This document shows positions 30,234-39,787 of a stretch of 64,000 bases of DNA, one piece after another (position 1 is the first letter of the stretch; every line of letters begins with the position of its first letter). The stretch covers positions 1 through 64,000 of the forward strand of contig NZ_JAUEMJ010000004.1 of assembly GCF_030403505.1 (NCBI RefSeq), given 5' to 3'. The DNA comes from Glycomyces tritici (GTDB lineage Bacteria > Actinomycetota > Actinomycetes > Mycobacteriales > Micromonosporaceae). A model generated the notes under the pieces. The model saw only the letters and a program-made list of their open reading frames with translations. It searched no databases and was not told the origin of the DNA. A program made the position numbers and the translations under genes.

Positions 30234-30506
30234 ACCGGCCTCCTCCCCTGAAAGTTGAGCTTACCCGGTCAAGTTCAGCGATGTCCATCGTCGGACAGTC
30301 GAACAAGTTTCGACGAAATCATTGCCGCCCGACTGAAATGAATCACCAGCTCAACGCTGGGATAGAGGTCACCCAGGTCACCGATCGATAACAAGACAGC
30401 GTTGACATGAACTTGCGATTAACCGGTTCAGAACCTAGGCTTTCGGGAGCTCCGCTTGAACGGCCGCGCGGAGCAGTTCAATGAAGAACCCGACAAGGAG
30501 TCCCTC
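30234..30506 (+). promoter_or_regulatory. Intergenic control region of the mannan operon
   Basis: A 9-bp perfect inverted repeat TCAACGCTG (30351-30359) / CAGCGTTGA (30397-30405) and the palindrome AACCGGTT (30421-30428) lie in this gap. The second arm overlaps a TTGACA -35 hexamer at 30402-30407; no clear -10 follows. The dyads are candidate LacI operators. A GGAG ribosome site precedes the lipoprotein ATG. Confidence 0.45.
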
Positions 30507-31826
30507 ATGACAAAGAAGGCATTGGCCGGTGTCGCGACCTTCGCCGCCGCCGCGATCGCTCTGAGCGGTTGCACCGGCGGCGCCGCCGACAACGACCCCT
30601 CAAACACGATCGACGGCGAGGTGAAGGGTGACCTCAAGATCATCACCTGGCGCACCGACCTCGTCGAGAACGGCAAGTTCGACGAGTACATCGCGGCGTT
30701 CGAGGAGCAGTACCCGGACGTCTCGGTCGAAGTCGAAGGCATCACCGACTACGCCGGCGAGATGACCACCCGCCTCAGCAGCGACAACTACGGCGACGTC
30801 ATCGGCATCCCGGCCGCGATCCAGCCCGACCAGTTCGAGCAGTTCCTCGAGCCGCTCGGCGAGAAGGCCGAGTTCGAGGAGACCCACCGGTTCCTCAACG
30901 GCGCCTCCTACGACGGGACCCAGTACGGGCTCGCCATCGGCGGCAACGCGAACGGCGTCCTCTACAACAAGCGCGTCTTCGAGCAGGCCGGGATCACCGA
31001 GCTGCCCACCACCCCTGAGGCGTTCATCGCCGCGCTGCAGCAGGTCAAGGACAACACCGACGCCATCCCGATGTACACCAACTACAAGGACGGCTGGCCC
31101 CTCGGCCAGTCCTTCGGGAACCTCGGCGGCGTCACCGCCAACCCCGACGCCTCCAGCGAGATGGCGAAGGACACCGCGCCCTGGACCGAGGGCAAGGACA
31201 TGTACGCGATCGACGGCCTGCTCTACGACGCCGTCGCCGCGGGCCTGACCGAAGAGGACCCGCTGACCACGAACTGGGAGCAGTCCAAGATCGACATCGC
31301 GACCGGCAAGATCGGCACGATGACCCTCGGCTCCTGGGCGATCTCGCAGATGCAGGCCGCCGCCGAGGCCAACGGCGCCTCCGCCGACGACATCGGCTAC
31401 ATGGCGTTCCCCTCGAACGTCGACGGCACCCAGCACGCGGTCATCGGCGGCGACTACAACCTCGCCGTCAGCCGCCACTCCGAGTCCAAGGCCGCGGCCT
31501 GGGCCTGGATCCAGTGGTTCATCGAGGAGTCGGGCTTCGCCGAGAACGAGGCCATGATCTCCACCGTGAAGGCCGACCCGCTGCCCGAGAACCTGGCCGG
31601 CCTCGAGGAGAACGGCGTCCAGCTCATGGAGATGAACGCCGCCCCCGCCGGTGAGGAGGGCCTGCTCAACGAGGTCTCCAGCGACTCGCAGGTCGACCTG
31701 TTCGGCAACATCTACCGCCAGGAGCTCGTCGACGTCGCCCGCGGCGCCGCCGACGGCGACAAGGAGAGCGTCTTCGCCGACCTGAACGCCCGCTGGGGCG
31801 AGTCGGTCGAACGGGTCGCGGGCTAA
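30507..31826 (+). CDS. ABC transporter solute-binding lipoprotein, manno-oligosaccharide
   Basis: 439 residues with a lipoprotein signal peptide ending at ALSGC (lipobox, Cys ~20). The mature domain is an extracellular sugar-binding protein of the family 1 type (LKIITWRTDLVENGKFDEYI, IPAAIQPDQFEQFLEPL, GGNANGVLYNKRVFEQAGI). It captures sugars for the two permeases that follow. The surrounding GH113 and GH2 mannosidase genes suggest mannobiose or longer manno-oligosaccharides. The RBS AAGGAG is well spaced. Confidence 0.92.
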   Translation: MTKKALAGVATFAAAAIALSGCTGGAADNDPSNTIDGEVKGDLKIITWRTDLVENGKFDEYIAAFEEQYPDVSVEVEGITDYAGEMTTRLSSDNYGDVIGIPAAIQPDQFEQFLEPLGEKAEFEETHRFLNGASYDGTQYGLAIGGNANGVLYNKRVFEQAGITELPTTPEAFIAALQQVKDNTDAIPMYTNYKDGWPLGQSFGNLGGVTANPDASSEMAKDTAPWTEGKDMYAIDGLLYDAVAAGLTEEDPLTTNWEQSKIDIATGKIGTMTLGSWAISQMQAAAEANGASADDIGYMAFPSNVDGTQHAVIGGDYNLAVSRHSESKAAAWAWIQWFIEESGFAENEAMISTVKADPLPENLAGLEENGVQLMEMNAAPAGEEGLLNEVSSDSQVDLFGNIYRQELVDVARGAADGDKESVFADLNARWGESVERVAG

Positions 31827-31835
31827 GGAAACCCC

Positions 31836-32810
31836 ATGGCGATCAACGCAACCGGTGCCGCCTCGGCGGAAACCAGCGCCGACCGCCTCCACCCGGAGGG
31901 CCGCCCCGCGCGGCCCTCCGGGGCCGCCCGGCGGCGGACCTGGAGGCAGACGCGGCGCCAGCTCACCCCGTACCTGTTCATCGCGGCGGCCGTGGCGCTG
32001 CTGATCCTGCTCACGTACTGGCCCGCGGCGAACCTGCTGTACTTCAGCGTCACCGACTGGGACGGCCTCGACCAGGACCTGAACTACGTGGGCTTCGAGA
32101 ACTACGTGCAGGTCTTCACCGACCCGCGCATCTTCGAGGTCTTCTACGTCAGCCTCTACTACTTCGGGGCCTCGTTCCTCCAGATCGGGCTGGCCCTGTA
32201 CTTCGCGACGATCCTGAGCTTCAACACGAAGTTCAGGAACTTCTTCCGCGGCGTGCTGTTCTTCCCCTACCTCATCAACGGCGTCGCCATCGGGTTCGTG
32301 TTCCTGTACCTGTTCCAGCCGGACGGGACGCTCGACACGGTCCTGTCGTGGTTCGGCCTCACCGACCCGCCGCAGTGGATCGGCGACCCCGAGATCGCGA
32401 ACTGGTCCCTCGCCGGCACCAGCGTGTGGCGGTACATGGGCATGAACTTCGTGCTGTTCCTCGGTGCGATCCAGTCGATCCCGAGCGACATCTACGAGGC
32501 GGCCGAGCTCGACGGCGCCAACAAGTGGCAGCAGTTCTGGGCGATCATCCTGCCGGGCATCCGCCGGATCATCGGCCTGTGCTTCGTGCTCTCGATCGCG
32601 GGCTCGCTCAGCGTCTTCGAGATCCCGTTCATCATGACCGGCGGCGCGAACGGCACCTCCACGTTCGTCATCCAGACCATCCAGACCGCGTTCACCCACC
32701 GCCAGGTGGGCACCGCCTCCGCGATGGCCGTCGTCCTGCTCGCGATCGTCCTCGTGGTGACCTTCGTGCAGCGCAAGCTCTTCCCCGACGAGAAGGTGGA
32801 CCTGACATGA
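31836..32810 (+). CDS. Sugar ABC transporter permease (MalF-type)
   Basis: 324 residues, six predicted membrane helices after a charged N-terminal tail of ~45 residues. The EAA loop that docks the ATPase is visible as EAAELDGANKWQQFWAIILP. It pairs with the next permease, whose ATG overlaps its stop. No ATPase gene is in the operon; as for many actinobacterial sugar importers a shared MsiK-like ATPase is expected elsewhere. Confidence 0.93.
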   Translation: MAINATGAASAETSADRLHPEGRPARPSGAARRRTWRQTRRQLTPYLFIAAAVALLILLTYWPAANLLYFSVTDWDGLDQDLNYVGFENYVQVFTDPRIFEVFYVSLYYFGASFLQIGLALYFATILSFNTKFRNFFRGVLFFPYLINGVAIGFVFLYLFQPDGTLDTVLSWFGLTDPPQWIGDPEIANWSLAGTSVWRYMGMNFVLFLGAIQSIPSDIYEAAELDGANKWQQFWAIILPGIRRIIGLCFVLSIAGSLSVFEIPFIMTGGANGTSTFVIQTIQTAFTHRQVGTASAMAVVLLAIVLVVTFVQRKLFPDEKVDLT

Positions 32811-33664
32811 CCACCATCCACAATGTCCCGCGGCCGGGCGTGAAGGCGCAGAAGGCCACCGTCGGCACCGCGAAGTACCTCAGCCTGGTCATCGCCGCGG
32901 CGTGCACGCTCCTGCCGCTCGTCACCGTGCTGTTCGCGAGCCTGAAGACCTCGGAGGAGTACGGCTCGACCGGTGCGCTGACGCCGCCGTCGAACTGGTT
33001 CAACCTGTCGAACTTCGTGACCGCCTTCGACAGCGGCAAGATGCTCGAAGGCATCCTCAACACCGGGATCGTCCTCGTCGTCTCGCTCGCCGGCACGATC
33101 TTCATCGGCACCATGGCCGCCTACGGCCTCGACCGGTTCGAGTTCCGCGGCAAGAAGCTCGTGTTCGCCCTGTTCCTCATCGCCACGCTCGTCCCGGGCG
33201 TGACGAGCCAGGTCGCCACGTTCCAGGTCATCAACGGCATGGGGCTGTACGACACGAAGGCCGCCCTGATCCTGCTGTTCATGGGCACCGACATCATCGC
33301 GATCTACCTGTTCATCCAGTTCATGCAGGCCATCCCGCCGTCCCTGGACGAGGCCGCGATGATCGACGGCGCGAACCGGTGGACGATCTACTGGAAGATC
33401 GTGCTCCCGCTGCTGCGGCCGGCGATCGCCACGGTCGTGATCATCAAGGGCATCGCGATCTACAACGAGTTCTACACGCCGTTCCTGTACCTGCCCTCGC
33501 AGGACATGATCTCGACCTCGCTGTTCCGCTTCAAGGGGCCGTTCGGCGCGCAGTGGGAGGTCATCTCGGCCGGGACGCTCATCGTCATCATCCCCACCCT
33601 CATCGCGTTCCTGTTCCTCCAGCGGTGGATCTACAGGGGCCTCACCTCGGGAGCCGTGAAATGA
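32807..33664 (+). CDS. Sugar ABC transporter permease (MalG-type)
   Basis: 285 residues with six helices and the EAA-loop DEAAMIDGANRWTIYWKIVL. The start ATG overlaps the stop of the first permease (ATGA), and its own stop overlaps the GH113 start. It forms the heterodimeric channel with MalF-type permease. Confidence 0.93.
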   Translation: MTTIHNVPRPGVKAQKATVGTAKYLSLVIAAACTLLPLVTVLFASLKTSEEYGSTGALTPPSNWFNLSNFVTAFDSGKMLEGILNTGIVLVVSLAGTIFIGTMAAYGLDRFEFRGKKLVFALFLIATLVPGVTSQVATFQVINGMGLYDTKAALILLFMGTDIIAIYLFIQFMQAIPPSLDEAAMIDGANRWTIYWKIVLPLLRPAIATVVIIKGIAIYNEFYTPFLYLPSQDMISTSLFRFKGPFGAQWEVISAGTLIVIIPTLIAFLFLQRWIYRGLTSGAVK

Positions 33665-34614
33665 CCGCGAACCCTCTGGCCCCGTACGTCGCGGGTATGA
33701 CCTGGGGCTGGACCGGCGTGCGCGGGACCTGGGCGGCCCCGGAGGCCGCCGAGTCGATGCGCGCCATGACCGGCATCGGCGCCAACTGGACCGCGCTCGC
33801 GTACGCCGCGGTCCAGGAGACCGCGCAATCGACCGAGGTGCCGTTCCGCGAGGCGCCCACGGTCCGCGACGACGAGGTGGTGTGGGCGATCCGCGAGGCG
33901 AAGTCCCACGGCCTCAAGGTCTGCCTCAAGCCCGTGGTGAACGTCGGCGACGGCACCTGGCGCGCCCACATCGGCTTCTTCGACCAGGACGTGCCGGGCG
34001 AGCCGACATGGGGCGAGTGGTTCGCGTCCTACCGGGAGTTCATCCTGCACGCGGCCCGCATCGCCGAAACCGAGGCCTGCGAGATGCTCTGCGTCGGATG
34101 CGAAATGGTCCGCGCCGATGCCCGCGAGGCCGAGTGGCGCGCGCTCATCGCCGACGTGCGCGAGGTGTACTCCGGGCTCGTCACCTACAACTGCGACAAG
34201 TACCAGGAGGACCGCGTCACCTGGTGGGACGCCGTCGATGTGGTCTCCTCCTCCGGCTACTACCCGATCGACGGCTGGGAGGCCCAGCTCGACCGCATCG
34301 AGCCGGCCGTGGCCGCCGCGGGCAAGCCGTTCTTCTTCATGGAGGCCGGCTGCCCCTCCCGCACCGGCTCCCCCGACAAGCCCAACGACTGGGCCCTGCC
34401 CGGGACGCCTTCGGGCGAGGAGCAGGCGCGATACTACGAGGCCATGTTCGCGGCGTGCGACGCCCGGCCGTGGGTCGGCGGGTTCATGCTCTGGGACTGG
34501 CCGCCGCGTCTCTACACCGAGGACGAAGCGGCCGCGAACGACGACTACTGCCCCTACGCCAAGCCCGCGGCCGATGTGATCGCCCGCCACTACACCGAGA
34601 GGACCGCCCGGTGA
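33661..34614 (+). CDS. GH113-like beta-mannanase/mannosidase, cytoplasmic
   Basis: 317 residues without a signal peptide, so it acts inside the cell on imported oligosaccharides. The TIM-barrel start VAGMTWGWTGVRG, the probable acid/base Glu in LCVGCEMV (~148) and nucleophile Glu in FFMEAGCPSR (~228) match the GH113 layout, together with conserved VSSSGYYPIDGW and LWDWPPR. Coupled by ATGA to the permease and by GTGA to the kinase. Family assignment is from recognised motifs; the exact product length is unknown. Confidence 0.8.
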   Translation: MTANPLAPYVAGMTWGWTGVRGTWAAPEAAESMRAMTGIGANWTALAYAAVQETAQSTEVPFREAPTVRDDEVVWAIREAKSHGLKVCLKPVVNVGDGTWRAHIGFFDQDVPGEPTWGEWFASYREFILHAARIAETEACEMLCVGCEMVRADAREAEWRALIADVREVYSGLVTYNCDKYQEDRVTWWDAVDVVSSSGYYPIDGWEAQLDRIEPAVAAAGKPFFFMEAGCPSRTGSPDKPNDWALPGTPSGEEQARYYEAMFAACDARPWVGGFMLWDWPPRLYTEDEAAANDDYCPYAKPAADVIARHYTERTAR

Positions 34615-35552
34615 ACGGTGCGACCGCGACACTGGCGATCGACGCAGGGCAGACCAGTGTCAAAGTGCGCCTTCGGGACGGGGACCGCGCCACCGAGTGG
34701 TCGGCCCCCGGCGTCCGCACCGACGGCCCGCTCCTGCCGCAGCTCGCCGCCGTGGTCGACCGGGCCGTCGCCGAAGGCCACGCCTTCGAGCGGCTCGCAC
34801 TCGGCGTCTCGGGCCTGGAGTCCGCGCACGCCGAGGCGGCCGGGCTCCTCGAGCGGTACCGGCGCGGCGGCGTGCGATCCGTCCACATCGCACACGACTC
34901 GGTCTCGGCGTTCCTCGGCGCGCTCGGCGACGGGCGCGGGGCCGTGGTCGCCGCCGGGACCGGCGTCGTGACACTCGCGGTGGGCCGCACCGAGGTCGCC
35001 CGCGTCGACGGCTGGGGCCACCTCATCGGCGACGCCGGCAGCGGCTACTGGATCGGGCGGGCCGGCCTGGACGCGGTCATGCGCGCCCACGACGGCCGCG
35101 GCGACGCCACCGCACTCACCGACCTGGTCAGGGCCGACTTCCCGGACCTGGAGCGGGCGTACCTCGAACTCCAGGCCGACGCGGACCGCGTGCGCCGCAC
35201 CGCCGGGTACGCGCGCGCCGTCACCACCGCTGCGGCCGAAGGCGATCCGGTCGCCGCCGCCGTCCTCGGCGCCGCGGGCCGCGAACTCGCACTCTCGGCC
35301 CTCGCGGGCCTGCGCCGCACCGGTGAAGACGCCGCCGAACGGCCGCGCGTGCGGGGCATCGGCGGCGTCTTCACCGCCCCGGCGCTGGCCGAGGCGTTCA
35401 CCCGCGAGGTGTGCGCGAGCCTCCCTGGAGCCGATGTGGCCGTGGGCGAATCGAACCCGCTCGACGGCGCGGGCCTGCTCCCGGACGTCGCCGAGTCGAG
35501 CGCCCTCGCCGCACGCATCGCCGCCGCGAGCGTGCCGCAGGCCGACGCCTGA
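34611..35552 (+). CDS. BadF/BcrA-type ATPase-fold sugar kinase, probable mannokinase
   Basis: 313 residues. Actin-like kinase fold with phosphate-1 LAIDAGQTSVKVRL, a GLESAH region, catalytic/phosphate-2 AAGTGVVTLAV and GWGHLIGDAGSGYWIGRAGL typical of BadF/BcrA N-acetylglucosamine-kinase-like proteins. GTG start overlaps the GH113 stop. Placed between mannan hydrolases and manA, the likely substrate is mannose (giving mannose-6-phosphate), but family members also act on GlcNAc or GlcN; the mannose choice is inference. Confidence 0.8.
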   Translation: MNGATATLAIDAGQTSVKVRLRDGDRATEWSAPGVRTDGPLLPQLAAVVDRAVAEGHAFERLALGVSGLESAHAEAAGLLERYRRGGVRSVHIAHDSVSAFLGALGDGRGAVVAAGTGVVTLAVGRTEVARVDGWGHLIGDAGSGYWIGRAGLDAVMRAHDGRGDATALTDLVRADFPDLERAYLELQADADRVRRTAGYARAVTTAAAEGDPVAAAVLGAAGRELALSALAGLRRTGEDAAERPRVRGIGGVFTAPALAEAFTREVCASLPGADVAVGESNPLDGAGLLPDVAESSALAARIAAASVPQADA

Positions 35553-35941
35553 GGAGCATGGTGGCGATGCCGAACGGGATGGAGCGAAGGGGCCTCGGCG
35601 GCGCGGGGCTCGGACCTGAGTGCCGCATTCGCTCTGCAGCGCAGCCGGAACGGGGAGGCGGGGGTCCGACCGCCATACCGCTCGGTTCACCGCGCGAACC
35701 GGGCGGCACGCCCGGCATCGCAGCGCGATCGGTACGCCTGACGCCGACGCTGCAGGTCGCAGCCCGCAGCACCGCATACCGGCCCCTCCGGCCGAAAGCC
35801 GTGCGGCCGGCGCTGGTGCCCGCGGCCCGGCATCGCAGCGCAGCCGGTACGCCTGGCGCCCTCGCTCCGGACCGCGAGCGCGGCCACCGCATCACCGGAC
35901 CTGACGACGACTCCGCAACAACCTGAAGAGAGGCAACGGCT
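35553..35941 (+). repeat. Intergenic stretch with 35-bp imperfect direct repeats
   Basis: No gene is convincing in these 389 bp. A 35-bp sequence beginning CCCGGCATCGCAGCGC at 35711 recurs at 35826 with four differences; several related CGGTACGCCTG and GGCCGGC blocks lie between. It interrupts an otherwise overlapping operon between the kinase and manA and may carry a processing site or a second promoter. Confidence 0.6.
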
Positions 35942-37174
35942 TTGCTCATCCCCATCGACAACGGCCCCCGCCCGTACGCGTGGGGCGCGGTCGGCCGGAT
36001 CTCGGCACTGCTCGGCCGCCCGGCCGCGGGCGGCCCCGAAGCCGAGCTGTGGCTGGGCGCCCATGCGGGTTCGCCCGCGCGCGTCCTCGACCCGGCTGCG
36101 ACCGGCGGCGCCGTCGACCTCCGGGAGTGGATCGCGCAGGATCCGGGGAGCGCTCTCGGAGCGCACGTCGCCGCCGGGGGTCGCCTGCCGTTCCTCCTCA
36201 AGGTGCTCGCGGCCGGCTCCCCGCTCTCGCTCCAGGCCCATCCGAACCCGGAGCAGGCGGCCGAGGGCTTCGCCCGCGAGAACGCCGCCGGGCTCGCGCT
36301 CGACGCCCCGGACCGCAACTACAAGGACCCGTTCCACAAGCCCGAGCTGATCGTGGCCGTGAGCGAGACGTTCGACGCGCTGTGCGGGTTCCGGCCCGTC
36401 GCCGAGGCCCGCTCGATCCTGGACACGATCGTCGAACTCGACGCCGCCTCAGCCGATCCGGAGCCGGAACCGCTGCGGGCGTTCACGAAACACCTCGAGG
36501 ACGGCTACAGCTCCACGGTCGCGTGGCTCCTCGGAGGCGAGGCCGGACCGGCCGTGGCCCGCATCGTGCACCTCGCAGCAACCGTCCCGGACTGCCCCGC
36601 CCCGCTCGCCACGGTCCGCGACCTCGCCGCCGCCTACCCCGGCGATCCCGGTGCGGCCGTGTCGCTCCTGCTCAACCGGGTGCGCCTGCACCGCGGCGAG
36701 GCGCTGTACCTGCCGGCCGGGAACATCCACGCCTACCTCGACGGCGTCGGCATCGAACTCATGGCCGCCTCCGACAACGTGCTGCGCGGCGGCCTCACCG
36801 CCAAGCACATCGACGTGCCGGAGCTGCTGCGCGTGCTCGACTGCGACCCGCTGCCGGTCCCGCGGCTCGACCCCGAGCGCCCCGCGCCCGGAGTGCGCCT
36901 GTTCCGCCCGGACGTGCCCGACTTCGCGCTCTACCAGCTCGACCTCGACACCGCGCCCGCCTCGATCCGCCTCGACGGCCCGGCCATCGCACTCGCGACC
37001 AGCGGCCGCGGCCGGATCGTCGGCACCGACTTCGCCCCCGGTACCGCCTGGTACCTCACGCCGGAGGAGTCGCCCGTGACGGTCACCGGCAGCGGCGAGG
37101 TCTTCCTGGCCACGGTCGCCGCACCGCCGACCCGGCACCACCTGACACCCGAACACCAAGAGGACCAGCGATGA
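35942..37174 (+). CDS. manA: Mannose-6-phosphate isomerase, type I
   Basis: 410 residues; converts mannose-6-phosphate to fructose-6-phosphate. Zinc-binding cupin motifs are clear: LQAHPNPEQA, YKDPFHKPELIVAV and LPAGNIHAYLDGVGIELMAASDN. The start is TTG at 35942 with AGAGAGG upstream; no ATG or GTG fits the ManA N-terminus (IDNGPRPYAWG). Its stop overlaps the beta-mannosidase ATG. Provides the entry of imported mannose into glycolysis. Confidence 0.94.
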   Translation: MLIPIDNGPRPYAWGAVGRISALLGRPAAGGPEAELWLGAHAGSPARVLDPAATGGAVDLREWIAQDPGSALGAHVAAGGRLPFLLKVLAAGSPLSLQAHPNPEQAAEGFARENAAGLALDAPDRNYKDPFHKPELIVAVSETFDALCGFRPVAEARSILDTIVELDAASADPEPEPLRAFTKHLEDGYSSTVAWLLGGEAGPAVARIVHLAATVPDCPAPLATVRDLAAAYPGDPGAAVSLLLNRVRLHRGEALYLPAGNIHAYLDGVGIELMAASDNVLRGGLTAKHIDVPELLRVLDCDPLPVPRLDPERPAPGVRLFRPDVPDFALYQLDLDTAPASIRLDGPAIALATSGRGRIVGTDFAPGTAWYLTPEESPVTVTGSGEVFLATVAAPPTRHHLTPEHQEDQR

Positions 37175-39705
37175 CCGACCTTCCTTCGACCTTCCGCGCG
37201 CTCCACGAGGGCTGGACGCTCACCGCCGCCGACCTCGCCGCCGGCGCACCCGAAGCGGTCGCCGCGCCGCTCGCGGACGGCATCCCGGCCGCCGTTCCCG
37301 GTGAGGCCCACCTGGATCTGGTCCGCGCCGGATTGATCGACGACCCGTTCGACGGGGACAACGAGTCCGCGCAGCAGTGGATCGGCGACACCGCCTGGCG
37401 ATTCACCACGGCGTTCGACTGGACCGACGACGGCTCGGCCCGCCACGACCTCGTCGCGCACGGACTCGACACCGTCGCCGTCGTGTCGCTCAACGGGATC
37501 GAGATCGGCCGCACCGAGAACCAGCACCGCGGCTACCGCTGGGACGTGCGCAAGGCGCTCCGCGAAGGCGCCAACACGCTCACCGTGGCGTTCGCCGCGC
37601 CGGTGCCCGAGACCGAGGCCCGCGCCGAGCGCGACGGCGCGCTGCCCCGCGTGAACCACCACGAGTACAACCAGATCCGGAAGATGGCCTGCTCGTTCGG
37701 GTGGGACTGGGGCATCGACGTCGCCGGAGCCGGGATCTGGAAGCCGATCGGCCTCGAATCCTGGTCCGGCGTCCGCGTCGCCGCGGTCCGTCCCCTCGTG
37801 GACGTGGTCGAGCGCGTCGGCGGCGGCCATGACGGCGTCCTCACCGCGCATGTCGACATCGAACGCGCCCAAGGCGACGCGCCCGTTCCGGTCACCGTGA
37901 CGGTGACCGACCCGGACGGCGGAACCCGCCGGGCCACGGGCACCGTCGCGCCCGGCGCGTCCTCGGCGATCGTGGAGATGCGGGTCCCGGACGTGCGCCG
38001 CTGGTGGCCGGTCGGCTACGGCGACCAGCCGCTGTACGGCGTCGAAGCCGCCACCGCCGATGCCGCCTGGCGCGGCCGGGTCGGCTTCCGCACCGTCGGA
38101 CTCGACACCGCCCCCGACGAGGGCGGCGCGCCGTTCCTGCTGCGGGTCAACGGCGAACGCGTCCTCGTGCGCGGCGCGAACTGGATCCCTGACCACGCGT
38201 TCCTCACCGAGATCGACGCCGACCGGTACGCGCGCCGCTTCGCGGACGCGTTGGACGCCAACATGAACCTGCTGCGGGTGTGGGGCGGCGGGATCTACGA
38301 GGCCGATGCGTTCTACGACCTCGCCGACGAGCGCGGCCTGCTCGTCTGGCAGGACTTCCCGTTCGCCTGCGCCGCCTACAGCGAGGACGCGCAGACCAGG
38401 TCCGAAGTGGAGGCCGAGGTCCGCGAGAACGTCACGAGGCTCAGCCCCCACCCCTCGCTCGTGCTCTGGAACGGCAACAACGAGAACACGTGGGGCTCGG
38501 TCGACTGGGAGTGGGCGCACCGCGTCGACGAGCGCGGCTGGGGCGACGCCTACTACAGCGAGGTCCTGCCGGGCCTCCTGGCCGAGCTCGACCCGACCCG
38601 CCCGTACTCCCCCGCGAGCCCGTACTCCTTCGGGGACTACCGGCACCCCAACGACGAGCGCTACGGGACCATGCACATCTGGGACGTGTGGAACCGCGAG
38701 GACTACACGAAGTACGCGGAGTACAAGCCGCGCTTCCTCTCTGAGTTCGGGTTCCAGGCCCCGCCCGCGTGGTCGACCCTCACCGCCGTGGTGCACGACG
38801 AGCCGCTCGACCCGTTCGGGCCGCAGATGCTCGTGCACCAGAAGGCGAACCTGGGCAACGCGAAGCTCGAACGGGGCTGGCAGGGCCACCTCCCCGACCC
38901 GCAGTCCATTCAGGACTGGCACTGGACGACGCAGCTCAACCAGGCGCACGCGATCCGCTTCGGCGTCGAGCACTGCCGCTCGCTCACCCCGCACAACACG
39001 GGCACGATCCTGTGGCAGCTCAACGACAACTGGCCCGTCGTCTCCTGGGCGGCCGTGGACTTCAACGAGCACCGCAAGCCCATGTGGCACGCCCTGCGCG
39101 ACGCCTACGCCCCGCGCCTGGCCACGCTCCAGCCGCGCGCTTCCGAAGCGGCGCAGGCGAACGCGTGGGAGGGCACCGAGCCCGCGCCCGACCACCTGGC
39201 CCTCGTGCTCGTCAACGACACGGGCGAGGACTACGCGGGCGCGTTCACCCTGACCCGCGAGACCTTCGACGGCACCGTGCTCGCCGAGGCCGTGCTCCAG
39301 GTCGGCGTCCCCGCACGCGGCAGCGCCCAGCTCGCGGTGCCGGCGGACGTCGCCGCGTTCGGCGACCCGGCGTCCGAAGCGCTCGTCGCCGTCGCCGAGC
39401 CCGGCTCCGGGTTCGCCCCCGCGTTCCGCTACGCCGCCGAGGTCGTCGACCAGCGACTCGACCCGAAGCCGCTGCGCGTCGAAGCGGTCGGCGAGGGCGA
39501 CACGGTCCTGCTGCGCCTGACCGCGACCTCCCTCGTGCGCGACGCGCACTGCCTCGCCGACACCGTCCACCCGAGCGCGAAGCCCGACCGCGGCATGGTC
39601 ACCCTCCGCGCCGGAGAGACCGCCGAGATCCGCGTCAGCGCGACCGGCGACGCCGACCCGGCCGCGTTCGCGGCGGCCGTCCGCTGCGCCAACGACCTGC
39701 TCTGA
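37171..39705 (+). CDS. GH2 beta-mannosidase
   Basis: 844 residues, no signal peptide. N-terminal sugar-binding sandwich domains (~1-320) are followed by a TIM barrel with acid/base Glu in LVLWNGNNENTWG (~437) and nucleophile Glu in FLSEFGFQAP (~525); a C-terminal beta domain ends the protein. The conserved FGWDWGIDVAGAGIWKPI near 175 is characteristic of beta-mannosidases. It removes terminal mannose from manno-oligosaccharides inside the cell. ATG overlaps the manA stop. A strong hairpin follows. Confidence 0.94.
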   Translation: MTDLPSTFRALHEGWTLTAADLAAGAPEAVAAPLADGIPAAVPGEAHLDLVRAGLIDDPFDGDNESAQQWIGDTAWRFTTAFDWTDDGSARHDLVAHGLDTVAVVSLNGIEIGRTENQHRGYRWDVRKALREGANTLTVAFAAPVPETEARAERDGALPRVNHHEYNQIRKMACSFGWDWGIDVAGAGIWKPIGLESWSGVRVAAVRPLVDVVERVGGGHDGVLTAHVDIERAQGDAPVPVTVTVTDPDGGTRRATGTVAPGASSAIVEMRVPDVRRWWPVGYGDQPLYGVEAATADAAWRGRVGFRTVGLDTAPDEGGAPFLLRVNGERVLVRGANWIPDHAFLTEIDADRYARRFADALDANMNLLRVWGGGIYEADAFYDLADERGLLVWQDFPFACAAYSEDAQTRSEVEAEVRENVTRLSPHPSLVLWNGNNENTWGSVDWEWAHRVDERGWGDAYYSEVLPGLLAELDPTRPYSPASPYSFGDYRHPNDERYGTMHIWDVWNREDYTKYAEYKPRFLSEFGFQAPPAWSTLTAVVHDEPLDPFGPQMLVHQKANLGNAKLERGWQGHLPDPQSIQDWHWTTQLNQAHAIRFGVEHCRSLTPHNTGTILWQLNDNWPVVSWAAVDFNEHRKPMWHALRDAYAPRLATLQPRASEAAQANAWEGTEPAPDHLALVLVNDTGEDYAGAFTLTRETFDGTVLAEAVLQVGVPARGSAQLAVPADVAAFGDPASEALVAVAEPGSGFAPAFRYAAEVVDQRLDPKPLRVEAVGEGDTVLLRLTATSLVRDAHCLADTVHPSAKPDRGMVTLRAGETAEIRVSATGDADPAAFAAAVRCANDLL

Positions 39706-39713
39706 CCGCGTGC

Positions 39714-39751
39714 GTGCTCAGCGCGAGGGCCCTGGCCTTTGCGCTGAGCAC
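39714..39751 (+). terminator. Terminator of the mannan operon
   Basis: GTGCTCAGCGC at 39714-39724 pairs with GCGCTGAGCAC at 39741-39751, 11-bp perfect stem with a 16-nt loop, followed by GGCCCTTTTCGGG. Confidence 0.85.
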
Positions 39752-39787
39752 GGCCCTTTTCGGGCCCCTGAGCAGTACGATCGAGGC

